Part shown: positions 8,092-16,960 of the stretch, one piece after another
Numbering within the stretch: position 1 is the stretch's first letter
How the letters are laid out: the number at the start of each line of letters is the position of its first letter
NCBI RefSeq assembly: GCF_029961155.1
Contig: NZ_JASBRH010000009.1
Location: 62,001 to 126,000, forward strand
Direction of reading: 5' to 3'
Source: Pontibacterium granulatum
GTDB taxonomy: Bacteria > Pseudomonadota > Gammaproteobacteria > Pseudomonadales > Balneatricaceae
DNA: 64,000 bases
Notes under the pieces: model-generated
Seen by the model: the letters and a program-made list of their open reading frames with translations, nothing else
What the model was told of the DNA's origin: nothing
The model's database searches: none
Position numbers and translations under genes: made by a program

Positions 8092-9216
8092 ATGAGCGCA
8101 GCAGCAAAACCAGGCAGCGTTAAAGCTGAGGTGACCGTCATCGGCGGTGGCCTGGTTGGACTGGCCGTTGCACGTGGCTTACAAGACCAGGGATTGAATG
8201 TTGCCGTTGTCGATGAGGGTGATATCGCCCTTCGCGCATCCCGCGGTAACTTCGGTCTGGTCTGGGTACAGGGCAAGGGCGACACCTGCCCCGAATACGC
8301 CCGCCTGTCCCGTCTCTCTGCAACACTTTGGCAGGATTTTGCCAACGGGCTGGCAGAACACACCGGCATCGATGTGCAGCTGTCTCAAATCGGTGGTCTT
8401 TACATCTGCCTTACCGAGCAGGAACTGGAACAACGCCGGATCATGCTGGAAGCGATGCGTGACGCACAACAGGGTGACTACCCGTTCGAGGTGCTGGATC
8501 ACGACGCACTCAAGGCCAAGGTTCCGGAGATTGGCCCGACCGTGGCGGGTGCCACCCACAGCCCGATGGATGGCCACGTGAATCCGTTGCTGCTGATGCG
8601 CGCCATGGTGCAGCGCTTCACCGATCGCAACGGACAGTTAATCACGACCGGCCCTGTCACCAAAATTGAGTCCAATCCGGGCCGCTTTGTCGTTCACTCT
8701 GGCGATCAGGTGATCGAGTCATCCCGAGTTGTATTGGCCGCTGGTCTGGGTAATCGCGAGTTGGCGCCTCAGGTAGGTTTATCCGCGCCAGTCTCCCCCA
8801 ACCGAGGTCAGGTGCTGATCGCCGAGCGCGTAAAACACTTCCTCGACTACCCGACCGGCCATGTGCGCCAGACCGGAGAAGGCACCATTCAGTGTGGTGA
8901 TTCCAAAGAGGACGTGGGCCTGGATACCGGCACTACCACCGATGTCATGGCGACTATCGCTCACCGCGCCATCACCATGTTCCCGCTGCTGGCCAAAGTA
9001 CGCCTGATTCGCTCCTGGGGAGCCTTGCGCGTAATGACACCCGACGGTTACCCGATCTACCAGCAGTCCGAGCAGTATCCGGGGGCTTTCCTTGTGACCT
9101 GTCACAGCGGTGTCACCCTGGCCGCAGCCCATGCAGGCCCTATCGCTGAATGGATCGCCAGCGGTGTAGCTGATCCATCCCTGAGTCTGGAGACGTTTCA
9201 TGCCGACCGATTCTAA
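8092..9216 (+). CDS. FAD-dependent oxidoreductase, small catalytic subunit of an opine/hydroxyproline-type dehydrogenase (HcnC/OoxB-like)
   Basis: 374 residues from the ATG at 8092, preceded by CTGGAGAAGAAACA; an upstream in-frame ATG at 8038 lacks such a site. The N-terminal dinucleotide fold is VIGGGLVGLAVARGLQDQG, and the C-terminal DAO-family end is GAFLVTCHSGVTLAAAHAGP. In known complexes (octopine/nopaline oxidase, D-hydroxyproline dehydrogenase, HCN synthase) this subunit oxidises a C-N bond of an amino acid or N-alkyl amino acid. It overlaps the ferredoxin-like gene by 17 bases. The actual substrate cannot be fixed from sequence alone. Confidence 0.85.
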   Translation: MSAAAKPGSVKAEVTVIGGGLVGLAVARGLQDQGLNVAVVDEGDIALRASRGNFGLVWVQGKGDTCPEYARLSRLSATLWQDFANGLAEHTGIDVQLSQIGGLYICLTEQELEQRRIMLEAMRDAQQGDYPFEVLDHDALKAKVPEIGPTVAGATHSPMDGHVNPLLLMRAMVQRFTDRNGQLITTGPVTKIESNPGRFVVHSGDQVIESSRVVLAAGLGNRELAPQVGLSAPVSPNRGQVLIAERVKHFLDYPTGHVRQTGEGTIQCGDSKEDVGLDTGTTTDVMATIAHRAITMFPLLAKVRLIRSWGALRVMTPDGYPIYQQSEQYPGAFLVTCHSGVTLAAAHAGPIAEWIASGVADPSLSLETFHADRF

Positions 9217-9526
9217 TTTCAAACGTCTGCCGGCCAATGCAGCGGCAGAGGTTGTTATCTGGGTTGAGGGAAAGCCTCTTAAGGCTCGCGCAGGGGAAAG
9301 CGTGGCAGCTGCAGTCCTGGCCGCAGGGCTAGGTCCAACACGCACCACCCCCGTATCCGCAAGTCCACGCGCACCCTACTGCATGATGGGTGTGTGTTTC
9401 GAGTGCTTGATGGAGATTGATGGGCAAGAAAATACCCAGGGCTGTATGACAACCGTGGCAGAAGGCATGCAGGTACAGTTCCAGCGTGGTATTCGGAACG
9501 TGCCGGAGGTAGAAGACAATGCGTAA
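9200..9526 (+). CDS. [2Fe-2S] subunit of the three-component dehydrogenase (HcnA-like)
   Basis: 108 residues, the usual size for the gamma subunit. Cysteine pattern C-X4-C-X2-C-X12-C (YCMMGVCFECLMEIDGQ, then GC) fits a plant-type [2Fe-2S] cluster. The N-terminal VVIWVEGKPLKARAGESVAA is the usual beta-grasp start. It carries electrons between the two flavin subunits. Its start overlaps the upstream gene by 17 bases and its end overlaps the downstream gene by 8, so the three subunits are translationally coupled. Confidence 0.9.
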   Translation: MPTDSNFKRLPANAAAEVVIWVEGKPLKARAGESVAAAVLAAGLGPTRTTPVSASPRAPYCMMGVCFECLMEIDGQENTQGCMTTVAEGMQVQFQRGIRNVPEVEDNA

Positions 9527-10925
9527 TTATGATCTTGTCGTGATCGGTGCAGGTCCTGCGGGTATGGCCGCCGCAACAACAGCCGCCAGCCAGGGGCTGA
9601 ACGTTGCGTTGATAGACGAACAACGTCAGGCAGGCGGACAGATCTACCGCAATATCGGCACGCCAGTCCTCAGCGACGAGCGTGTACTGGGTCCGGACTA
9701 TTACTACGGCCGTGAACTGGCGCGTAAATTTAGCGAAGCCAACGTCGATTACCTGTCGAACGCTACTGTGTGGGAAGTCAGCGACAGCCATCTGTGTCTG
9801 TCTATCGACGGTGAGAGCCGCCGAATCGGCTTTACCCGTGTATTGATCGCCACCGGCGCCCAGGAACGACCTGTACCGTTTCCAGGCTGGACAACACCGG
9901 GCGTAATGACCTGCGGCGCTGCCCAGATCATGCTCAAGACCAGCGGTTTGGCCCCAAATGGCCCGCTGGTGATTGCCGGCAGCGGCCCCCTGCTTCTGTT
10001 GGTGGCCTGCCAGCTAAGCCGCGCCGGTATCGAGATCGCTGCACTGCTGGATACCACACCCAAGCATAACTACCGTGCCGCCTTGAAACACCTGCCGGGC
10101 GCACTGCGTGGATGGCGCTACCTGTTGAAAGGTACCCGCCTGATCGCCGAGCTGCGCCGTAAAGGTGTGAAGCCGCTGAACGGTGTTTCACAGCTGAATG
10201 CAGTCACAGACGAAGACGGTAATCTGACCGGTGTGTGCTTCCGTCACAACGGAACAGAGCAAACAGTCGCTTGCAGCTCCCTGCTCGTGCACCAGGGCGT
10301 CGTGCCCAATGTTCAGCTCACCCGCTCGCTGGGTGCCGAGCACAGCTGGGACGAGCTACAGCAATGCTGGCGTCCAACACTGGATACATTTGGCGAAACC
10401 TCTGTTCCCAATGTCTATGTAGCAGGTGACAACGCCGGTATCGGCGGTGCACTGGTCGCAGAACTTCAGGGACAACTGACCGCCACCCGCATCGCCATGC
10501 AAGCGGGTCAACTCAACGCCGAGGCTTTTGCGCACATGAGCAGAGCACTGCAAACGCAGATCGAGCAGCAGCTGGCGATACGTCCTTTCCTGGACCAGCT
10601 CTACACCCCTGCACCAGAGTTCCTGCGTCCTGCCGATGAGACAGTGGTGTGTCGCTGTGAAGAAGTGACAGCCGGTGAGATCCGTAACCTGGCCAAAACA
10701 GGTTGTGCCGGCCCGAACCAGGCCAAGGCCTTCTGCCGCGCAGGGATGGGACCTTGTCAGGGCCGTTTGTGTGGATTAACCGTATCTCAGTTGATGGCCG
10801 AAGCGAGTGATCGTCCGGTACCTGAAGTGGGCTACTACAACGTCCGCTCGCCGATCAAACCGGTTACCCTGGCAGAAGTTGCCGGTGTTCACCCGGCATC
10901 CGAGTCATTGCAAGCAGACAGCTAA
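9519..10925 (+). CDS. NAD(P)/FAD-dependent oxidoreductase with C-terminal BFD-like cluster domain (HcnB/OoxA-like)
   Basis: 468 residues. An N-terminal FAD site (VIGAGPAGMAAATTAASQG), a second dinucleotide fold (LVIAGSGPLLLLVACQLSRA) and a FAD-closing motif (NVYVAGDNAGIGGALVAELQ) are visible. The C-terminal region at about 375-425 has a BFD-like cysteine set (CRCEEVTAGEIRNL ... CRAGMGPCQGRLC) for an additional iron-sulfur cluster. This is the large alpha subunit of opine oxidase/D-hydroxyproline dehydrogenase/HCN synthase-type complexes. It is the last gene of the dct-dehydrogenase operon and is followed by a terminator at 11018. Confidence 0.9.
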   Translation: MRNYDLVVIGAGPAGMAAATTAASQGLNVALIDEQRQAGGQIYRNIGTPVLSDERVLGPDYYYGRELARKFSEANVDYLSNATVWEVSDSHLCLSIDGESRRIGFTRVLIATGAQERPVPFPGWTTPGVMTCGAAQIMLKTSGLAPNGPLVIAGSGPLLLLVACQLSRAGIEIAALLDTTPKHNYRAALKHLPGALRGWRYLLKGTRLIAELRRKGVKPLNGVSQLNAVTDEDGNLTGVCFRHNGTEQTVACSSLLVHQGVVPNVQLTRSLGAEHSWDELQQCWRPTLDTFGETSVPNVYVAGDNAGIGGALVAELQGQLTATRIAMQAGQLNAEAFAHMSRALQTQIEQQLAIRPFLDQLYTPAPEFLRPADETVVCRCEEVTAGEIRNLAKTGCAGPNQAKAFCRAGMGPCQGRLCGLTVSQLMAEASDRPVPEVGYYNVRSPIKPVTLAEVAGVHPASESLQADS

Positions 10926-11017
10926 ATAACGCAGGTCGATCCCAGGGACGGATCACCTACTACCCTCCTGAAGCTGTTTTACTCACCTGTACTTACCGTT
11001 GTACAGCATGGTGATTT

Positions 11018-11049
11018 GCCTCAGCGGCCTGGCCGTTGGGGCCTTTTTA
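11018..11049 (+). terminator. Terminator of the TRAP/dehydrogenase operon
   Basis: A GC-rich hairpin (GCCTCAGCGGCC paired with GGCCGTTGGGGC, two wobble pairs) is followed by CTTTTTAT, 93 bases after the last stop codon of the operon. Confidence 0.75.
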
Positions 11050-11102
11050 TTGCCTGGAAGCGGGTGAAGTGGTTCACACTGGATCCTGTGGGGCAGCTTT
11101 TA

Positions 11103-11311
11103 GAGGGTGTTGTAAAACGTAATGAGCGTAGCTGAGACAAGGCAAAAAGCTGCGACAACGTACGCGTCAACGTATTTTAGGAATGTTTGTAGGGCAGCGT
11201 TCACGCTGCCGGCAGTCTGAAGGACTGCCCTACAATATGTAGGTGTAATTGAGCGTTTTGAGCAGTTTTTTAACGCCGTATCAGCCAGCGCAGTAGTTTT
11301 GCGACATCCTC
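11103..11311. mobile_element. MITE-like inverted-repeat element with a nested REP palindrome
   Basis: The 673-base gap 10926-11598 has no gene. Within it the outer ends are imperfect inverted repeats: GAGGGTGTTGTAAAACG (from 11103) against the complement of the right end, GAGGATGTCGCAAAACT. Similarity continues inward (AGCTGAGAC against GGCTGATAC; AAAAAGCTGCGACAACG against AAAAAACTGCTCAAAACG). The arms are about 70-80 bases and no ORF lies inside. A 47-base TGTAGGG...CCCTACA palindrome sits in the middle (11188-11234). It has the look of a non-autonomous transposable element; target-site duplications were not identified. Confidence 0.55.
11188..11234. repeat. REP-like palindrome, TGTAGGGCAGC family, copy 1
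   Basis: 47-base unit: TGTAGGGCAGCGTTCACGCT, then GCCGGCAGTCTGAAGGACTG, then CCCTACA. It consists of two small hairpins flanked by TGTAGGG/CCCTACA ends. Further copies are at 15352, 23943, 38438 and 58793. Confidence 0.85.
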
Positions 11312-11598
11312 TTTAAGCTGCCGGCAGCGTGATCACCTACGATGACGACGACGCTGCCCTACTAATTCCTATCAGGTATAGCCAATAACAAAGACTGTAT
11401 GCATTCTCACGCAGAGCTCGGGAACGAGGAGAAAGCTAGCTTTCCCCGCTAATCAACGATGAACCTTGTTTATTGGCTTCAGATACCCCCCCCTCTACGG
11501 ATCCTAATCAGGCAGTTTGCGTTAATTCGCACCCCATTCCCGGAATTGATCGCTATTATTGCAGTATTGTCATCACACCGATGTAAGGAAAACGCACC

Positions 11599-12225
11599 AT
11601 GTCGTTTGATATCACAACAGCAGTTAATCTAATGGGACTTGCGGCGGTGGCCGTGTTCGCGATTTCGGGGGCGCTGGATGCGGGTCGCCAAAAAATGGAT
11701 ATCCTGGGATTTATGCTGATTGGCACCGCAACCGGTATTGGCGGCGGCACCCTGCGCGATCTGTTGCTGGGCAATGTTCCCGTGTTCTGGATTCGTGAGC
11801 CCATCTGGATGCTGATCTGTTTGGTAGCCTCAGCGGCCACCTATTTTGTTGCGCCCAAACTCGCCTCATTAACCCGGGCGCTGATCTGGATGGATGCGAT
11901 TGGTCTTGCGCTGTTTGCGGTAGTAGGCACCGAAATTGCGCTGAACTTTGGGACATCACCGCTGATTGCGGTCTGTATGGGTGTGATGACCGCCACGTTT
12001 GGAGGGATTGCCCGTGATGTGCTCTGTGGCAGCAACCTCACCCTGATGAATGAGGAGCTGTATATCACCACCGCGCTGGCAGGATCGGTCGTCTACCTGT
12101 TACTCAGCTCGCTGGGGCTGCCCGACAGCTACGATCTGATTGGTGGTTTTATTGTGGGTTTGACGCTGCGTGCACTGGCCATCATGTTCAATCTCAAACT
12201 GCCAAACCACTATCGTCAAGACTAA
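11599..12225 (+). CDS. TRIC/UPF0126 family membrane protein (YicG-like)
   Basis: 208 residues, seven membrane helices and normal length. Two homologous halves carry the glycine-rich kink motifs GTATGIGGGTLRDLLLG and GVMTATFGGIARDVLCG. Prokaryotic TRIC proteins form trimeric cation channels, and some UPF0126 members have been implicated in glycine transport. GATGTAAGGAAAACGCACC precedes the ATG with an AAGGA site. It converges with the LuxR-type gene downstream. Confidence 0.88.
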   Translation: MSFDITTAVNLMGLAAVAVFAISGALDAGRQKMDILGFMLIGTATGIGGGTLRDLLLGNVPVFWIREPIWMLICLVASAATYFVAPKLASLTRALIWMDAIGLALFAVVGTEIALNFGTSPLIAVCMGVMTATFGGIARDVLCGSNLTLMNEELYITTALAGSVVYLLLSSLGLPDSYDLIGGFIVGLTLRALAIMFNLKLPNHYRQD

Positions 12226-12238
12226 AACAAGACCCGAT

Positions 12239-13105
12239 CTATTTCTCCTCCCCTGGCTGCATATACGCGGCCAGCGGGTCCGTCTCCAGATCACTCCCCG
12301 CATTCGACAATGCTGCGATAAACAACGAAAAGAGTTCGGACTGGGAGGAGATATCCAGTTTGCCGTACATATTCTTTCGGTGCATCTGCACGGTATCGGG
12401 CGAGATTCCAAGTTTCTGGGCGGCAGATTTGGAGGAGTGCCCTTTCAGCAGCAGATGTGCCACTTCCCGTTCACGATCGGTCAGCATGGAAGCACCGAAG
12501 TTGTTAAACGCCGCTTCTACCTGAGCACGCATCCGCCCCTCGGAACCTTCCGGCAGCTCCTTCGTTTCCCACACGCTTTTCCAATACTTGGTAAGTACCG
12601 TTTGCACTACCGGATTCATCAAGCGGAACAGTTCCAGTTCATCTTCTGAGAACTGCGGGTGATCGTGCTGACGACCAACGGCGAAGGACAGCTTCACGCC
12701 ATCTTTTGGCCCCACCAGAAAATACACATCATCCACCAACGAAGCCTCCTGGTAATAGGTGCGGTAATAATCGCTCTGGTAGAAATCATCGGGGGCGATC
12801 TCTGAGAGGTGATAGGTACCCGGCTCTAGGCCCTCATCCACGGACAGGCAGAACGGATCAAGAAGATAGGCACCTGAGAAGTACGCATCCACATGGAGTG
12901 CACGCTCTTCATCAGGAATCCCCAGGTCATACAGCAACACCGGCATCTGCTCACGGCGCTCCAGTACCAGCATCACGGCTTCGACTTTAACCAGTTGGTT
13001 GATCGCCTCCACCAGCAGACGCGGCAGATCTTCATCTTCAAGATGGTTGATCAGCTCGGCAACCGACTGATTCCATTTTCCAAACAAAGAATGACTGCTT
13101 TCCAT
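12239..13105 (-). CDS. LuxR-family regulator with N-terminal ligand-binding domain (paralogue 1)
   Basis: 288 residues from the ATG at 13105, which has GGGAG at a proper distance; a longer frame to 13285 exists but its extra residues look non-coding. The N-terminal domain (about 15-190) contains YFSGAYLLDPFCLSVDEG and LSEIAPDDFYQSDYYRTYYQ. The C-terminal LuxR helix-turn-helix reads LTDREREVAHLLLKGHSSKS, then LGISPDTVQMHRKNMYGKLD. It closely parallels the regulator at 50395 inside the polyamine region. The N-terminal domain is not a standard AHL pocket and no luxI is present. A palindrome at 13199 lies about 95 bases upstream. Confidence 0.85.
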   Translation of the reverse strand: MESSHSLFGKWNQSVAELINHLEDEDLPRLLVEAINQLVKVEAVMLVLERREQMPVLLYDLGIPDEERALHVDAYFSGAYLLDPFCLSVDEGLEPGTYHLSEIAPDDFYQSDYYRTYYQEASLVDDVYFLVGPKDGVKLSFAVGRQHDHPQFSEDELELFRLMNPVVQTVLTKYWKSVWETKELPEGSEGRMRAQVEAAFNNFGASMLTDREREVAHLLLKGHSSKSAAQKLGISPDTVQMHRKNMYGKLDISSQSELFSLFIAALSNAGSDLETDPLAAYMQPGEEK

Positions 13106-13198
13106 CTGGTTTGACTCCCGGGCTCTAAGCGTTAAATTGCATGTTCTGCACCCGCGCGCGGGTGCCGTAAAGTATCGCGATATCGCACGTGTCATAAA

Positions 13199-13218
13199 AT
13201 ACCCTTGCCAAGGGTATA
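13199..13218. promoter_or_regulatory. TACCC...GGGTA box upstream of LuxR-type gene 1
   Basis: ATACCCTTGCCAAGGGTATA is a near-perfect inverted repeat about 95 bases upstream of the LuxR-type start at 13105. Related boxes occur upstream of polyamine genes at 24121, 46058, 55978, 57737 and 57799. The remaining 345-base divergent gap holds promoters for this gene and argS; nothing else was seen. Confidence 0.5.
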
Positions 13219-13450
13219 CCGGTTTGTTTTCTGACGATTTACAATATGCGGCCGCGCGGCAATATTTGCGACTCAAAGCAGTCAAATAGGTACTGATGAC
13301 TGCCTGACAGCCTGTTTATCGAACAGCTGTTCACAATCCTGCCATCAAAGCGCACCCTAACGTATGTATTATCGACAATCGGTATCGGTCGCGCTGTATC
13401 AGGCATATCGCCTCTAACAGAACTATAGAAGGTTTAACTGGCTTAAAACC

Positions 13451-15190
13451 ATGAAAATTCGTGAACTCCTCTCCAATCGCGTCCAGGAAGCAATGATCGC
13501 TGCTGGGATTCCAGAAGACTGTCAGCCGATGGTATCTCCAAGCAAAAACCCACAGTTCGGTGACTTCCAGGCGAACGGCTCCATGGCTGCTGCAAAGAAA
13601 GTCGGCGAAAAGCCACGTGATCTGGCGCAGCGCATTGTAGATGAGTTAAACGTGGAAGATATCGCCAGCAAGATTGAGATTGCCGGTCCTGGTTTCATCA
13701 ACATCCACCTGTCCAACGAATGGCTGGGCCAGCTGGTTGAACACGCAGCCGAGAACGAAAATCTGGGTCTGATCCGCGCTGAAAAAGGCGAGACCGTCGT
13801 TATCGACTACTCATCACCAAACCTGGCGAAAGAGATGCACGTAGGCCACCTGCGCTCCACCATCATCGGTGACGCACTGGCACGTGTACTGGAATCTCAG
13901 GGTCACACCGTTGTTCGCCAGAACCACGTGGGTGACTGGGGCACCCAGTTCGGTATGCTGATCGCACACCTGGAAGATCAGACTGCACAAAACCAAGTAG
14001 CAGAAGCAGCACTGTCCGATCTGGAAGTGTTCTACCGTGCTGCGAAAGTACGTTTCGACGAAGACGAAGATTTTGCAACCCGCGCCCGTGACTACGTCGT
14101 TAAGTTGCAGGGTGGTGACGAGCGCTGCCTGACCCTGTGGCAGCAGTTTATCGACATCTCCGTTGCGCACAGTGAAGAGATCTACGAACTGCTGAACGTG
14201 ACGCTGAAACGCTCTGACATTCGTGCAGAGAGCGCGTACAACGACGACCTGCCGGTTGTAATCGAAGACCTGAAAGCGAAAGGTCTGGTGGTTGAAGATC
14301 AGGGCGCACAGGTCGCTTTCCTGGAAGAGCTGGCGGACAAAGAGGGTAACCCTCTGCCAATGATCGTGCAGAAATCCGGTGGCGGTTACCTGTACGCGAC
14401 CACCGATCTGGCAGCAGTACGTTACCGCAACGAAGCCCTGAACTCTGACCGCGTGCTGTACTTCATCGATGCTCGTCAGTCCCTGCACATGAAGCAGGTA
14501 TTCACCCTGAGCCGTAAGGCAGGCTTTGCCAAGGCTGAGTGCAGCCTGGAACACCACCCGTTCGGCACTATGATGGGCGAAGACGGCAAGCCGTTTAAGA
14601 CCCGTGCTGGCGGTACGGTGAAACTGGCCGACCTGCTGAAAGAAGCGGTAGAAAAAGCAGAAGCCCTGCTGGAAAGCAAAGGTTCCGACCTGTCTGAAGC
14701 AGAGCGCAAAGACGCGGCACGTAAGATCGGTATCGGCGCGGTTAAATACGCCGACCTGTCCAAGACCCGCACCAACGACTACATCTTCAGCTGGGACAGC
14801 ATGCTGAGCTTCGAAGGCAACACTGCACCTTACCTGCAGTACGCTTACACCCGCATCCAGAGCATCTTCCGTAAGGCTGACCTGTCTCCGGAAAACCTGG
14901 GCGGCAACGTCAACATCGTTGAAGATCAGGAAAAAGCCCTGGCGCTGAAACTGCTGCAGCTGGGCGACATCATCGACGCTGTTTCCCGCGAAGCCTACCC
15001 GCACCTGCTGTGTAACTACCTGTACGAGCTATCCAGCCTGTTCATGAAGTTCTACGAAGCATGTCCGGTTTTGAAAGACGACGTAGAGCCAGCGGTTCGC
15101 GAAAGCCGACTTAAGCTGTGCCACGCAACCGCACGTACCCTGGAGAAAGGTCTGGACCTGTTGGGTATCGAGGTCATGGAGCGCATGTAA
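13451..15190 (+). CDS. argS: Arginyl-tRNA synthetase
   Basis: 579 residues, full length. It charges tRNA-Arg with arginine in the cytoplasm. The class I HIGH signature is HVGH in [20 protein letters not shown]. The N-terminal Add1 domain ([14 protein letters not shown]) and the C-terminal anticodon-binding DALR domain ([14 protein letters not shown] ... [19 protein letters not shown]) are present. As in most ArgRS there is no canonical KMSK; the loop is [19 protein letters not shown]. It is monocistronic and ends in a strong terminator. A housekeeping gene with strongly biased codons. Confidence 0.97.
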   Translation: MKIRELLSNRVQEAMIAAGIPEDCQPMVSPSKNPQFGDFQANGSMAAAKKVGEKPRDLAQRIVDELNVEDIASKIEIAGPGFINIHLSNEWLGQLVEHAAENENLGLIRAEKGETVVIDYSSPNLAKEMHVGHLRSTIIGDALARVLESQGHTVVRQNHVGDWGTQFGMLIAHLEDQTAQNQVAEAALSDLEVFYRAAKVRFDEDEDFATRARDYVVKLQGGDERCLTLWQQFIDISVAHSEEIYELLNVTLKRSDIRAESAYNDDLPVVIEDLKAKGLVVEDQGAQVAFLEELADKEGNPLPMIVQKSGGGYLYATTDLAAVRYRNEALNSDRVLYFIDARQSLHMKQVFTLSRKAGFAKAECSLEHHPFGTMMGEDGKPFKTRAGGTVKLADLLKEAVEKAEALLESKGSDLSEAERKDAARKIGIGAVKYADLSKTRTNDYIFSWDSMLSFEGNTAPYLQYAYTRIQSIFRKADLSPENLGGNVNIVEDQEKALALKLLQLGDIIDAVSREAYPHLLCNYLYELSSLFMKFYEACPVLKDDVEPAVRESRLKLCHATARTLEKGLDLLGIEVMERM

Positions 15191-15210
15191 TCGCGTTTTC
15201 CTGCTGATTT

Positions 15211-15241
15211 AAAAAGGGAGGCTATTTAGCCTCCCTTTTTT
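15211..15241 (+). terminator. argS terminator
   Basis: AAAAAGGGAGGCTATTTAGC followed by CTCCCTTTTTT: a 7-bp GC-rich stem with a T run, 20 bases after the argS stop. Confidence 0.9.
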
Positions 15242-15260
15242 GTTTGCCTTTCTCGCGGAA

Positions 15261-15287
15261 GGTTGGCCACCGCAATGCGGTGCCCAA
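15261..15287. repeat. GGTTGGCCACCGC...TGCCCAAC palindrome (GTAGGTTGG family)
   Basis: GGTTGGCCACCGCAATGCGG followed by TGCCCAAC, a member of the second dispersed palindrome family, in the gap between argS and the flagellin-like gene. Confidence 0.6.
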
Positions 15288-15351
15288 CGTGTCAGGCATC
15301 GCCTATGCGATGACGGACCTACGGGAAACTTTTATGCATCGTATCCCCCCC

Positions 15352-15397
15352 TGTAGGGTTGCCTTCAGGCAACCGGCAGGCTGAAGCCTGCCCTACA
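15352..15397. repeat. REP-like palindrome, TGTAGGGCAGC family, copy 2
   Basis: 46-base unit beginning TGTAGGGTTGCCTTCAGGCA and ending AGCCTGCCCTACA. The gap 15191-15568 otherwise holds only the argS terminator, one other palindrome and an AT-rich promoter-like stretch just before the flagellin-like gene. Confidence 0.85.
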
Positions 15398-15568
15398 TTT
15401 ATCGGCGCCCGCTTCGTAGCGACCCGCTCCGAGAACAATATAACCAGTCACTATCGGAGTCTCCCGCTACAGTGGTGATGAGCATCAACAAAATCACCTG
15501 CTCAAATTTCGCTCATACTTTTTTCGTATTATACTTACATCCACTTTTGCCAGCCCGGATGCCCTGTG

Positions 15569-16357
15569 ATGGAAATTAATCCGACGTCCACATCAATCAG
15601 CAGCTCATCGCTTTCCAGCAACCGCCTCGCTGACCTCAGCCAGCAGATTGCTTCTGGCTCGCGCATCAACCGTGCATCCGATGATCCTGCCGGCATTCAG
15701 GTATCCATCAGCTTTTCCCGTGATATCAATGAAAACGCCGTGGGTTTGCGTAACGTGATGGACGGAACCTCCCTCACCCAAACTGCGCTCGGTGGCATCT
15801 CACAGATCACCGACTCAGTGACACAATTGCGTGACCTCTCTCTTCAGGCACAAAACGGCACGCTGAACGACGCAGATCGCCAGGCGCTACAAGAGCAGGC
15901 AGACCAGTTGCTGGAAGGGATCAGGGACTCTATCGACCAGACCCGCTTTAACGGTCGTTCACTACTCAGTGAGGAAGGTACCGTAGGCATTCAGGCGGGC
16001 GATAGCCGAACGGACATCAACACCCCCAACCTGCTGAGTTCACTGGCTGACGAGGGACTGTTCTCTCTGGACATCAGCTCGCCTGATGCGCTGGAAAGCC
16101 TCGATAACAGCCTGGACCTACTAAACCAGTCTGCCGGCAGTTTTGCCGCCAGCCAGAATAGACTGGATAGCACTGCAAGCAATCTGACCGATTCAGCCAT
16201 CAATGCGGCCGCATCCCGCTCACAGATCAGCGACACCGATATCGCTCAAGCGATCTCCGAGCAAAGCCGTGAACTGATTCAGCGTGAGGTGGCTATCTCC
16301 ATGCAGGCACAAGCTAATGCAGGACGCAGTGAAGTTCTTGCGCTGTTGAACACCTAA
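15569..16357 (+). CDS. Orphan short flagellin-like protein
   Basis: 262 residues from the ATG at 15569 (a GTG one codon earlier is possible). It keeps both conserved ends of flagellin: the N-terminal SSNRLADLSQQIASGSRINR, then ASDDPAGIQVS and a D1 coiled coil (SQITDSVTQLRDLSLQAQNG), and the C-terminal DTDIAQAISEQSRELIQREV, then AISMQAQANAGRSEVLALL. The central variable domains are almost absent. No flagellar genes, chaperone or glycosylation genes surround it. It may be a minor filament subunit or an exported flagellin paralogue. The usual start MALxINTN is replaced by MEINPTSTSISSSSL. Confidence 0.82.
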   Translation: MEINPTSTSISSSSLSSNRLADLSQQIASGSRINRASDDPAGIQVSISFSRDINENAVGLRNVMDGTSLTQTALGGISQITDSVTQLRDLSLQAQNGTLNDADRQALQEQADQLLEGIRDSIDQTRFNGRSLLSEEGTVGIQAGDSRTDINTPNLLSSLADEGLFSLDISSPDALESLDNSLDLLNQSAGSFAASQNRLDSTASNLTDSAINAAASRSQISDTDIAQAISEQSRELIQREVAISMQAQANAGRSEVLALLNT

Positions 16358-16530
16358 GCAGCACGCCCTACCTGATCAGGTTATTCCTCGCCTTGAACAG
16401 TTTTTCGATACTTCTCTCCTGGCTCGTTCGATCCCTAACGCGGGCCGTTAAGCGGATTTGCGTCTTCAAGCCTCCAGAAACGCCCTAATCCGCCCAACAA
16501 CAAGAATCACCTAAAAGAAGAGATTTCCCG

Positions 16531-16881
16531 ATGACGACTGTTCTACGTTTGACTGAAACCCCAGCCACCGACCTGGTCCCTGCCGACGGCGCAAGCGCGG
16601 GTAACCCAATGGAAGGTGTATCTGAACTGTTCGAAAGCGATCAGCACTCTGCATTTGCTGGCAGTTGGTACTGCACCCAGGGCCAGATCACCGTTGAAGA
16701 CTACCCGTTTGATGAAGTGTGCTTTATCACCGAAGGTAAGGTGGGCATCACCGACCTTGAATCCGGCGTAGAAGAGATCTTTACTGCCGGCCAGGCATTT
16801 ATCTGCCGTCAAGGCACGAACCTGTTATGGACCGTGTACGAAGACACCCGCAAATACTACGTGGGCATGCCTGCAAAGTAA
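16531..16881 (+). CDS. Cupin_3 (DUF861) family protein 1
   Basis: 116 residues forming a single beta-barrel. The family pattern is visible: AGSWYCTQGQITVEDYPFDE, VCFITEGKVGITDLESG, FTAGQAFICRQGTNLLWTVY and TRKYYVGMPAK. The usual histidine metal ligands of cupins are not present at the expected positions, as is common in Cupin_3. Function is unknown; relatives occur with ureidoglycine and ethanolamine genes. A second copy is at 28375. AAAAGAAGAGATTTCCCG precedes the ATG. It lies just upstream of the urea transporter gene. Confidence 0.85.
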   Translation: MTTVLRLTETPATDLVPADGASAGNPMEGVSELFESDQHSAFAGSWYCTQGQITVEDYPFDEVCFITEGKVGITDLESGVEEIFTAGQAFICRQGTNLLWTVYEDTRKYYVGMPAK

Positions 16882-16960
16882 CACCCACGGGCAAGGTCCC
16901 CGCCTTGCCCCATCTCTCCCTAAGCTGATACTCCAATCAGCTTGCAGCTCATCACTCAAC

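Noticed and set aside
8092-10925. Hydrogen cyanide synthase (hcnABC)
   Set aside because: The three subunits are homologous, but gene order (C-A-B like), the TRAP importer and the OccR-like regulator fit amino acid or opine catabolism better.
12239-13105. Quorum-sensing receptor interpretation of the LuxR-type gene
   Set aside because: No luxI in the window, and the N-terminal domain does not show the usual AHL-pocket pattern.
13814-15004. 396-codon minus-strand frame opposite argS
   Set aside because: Antisense shadow of a housekeeping gene.
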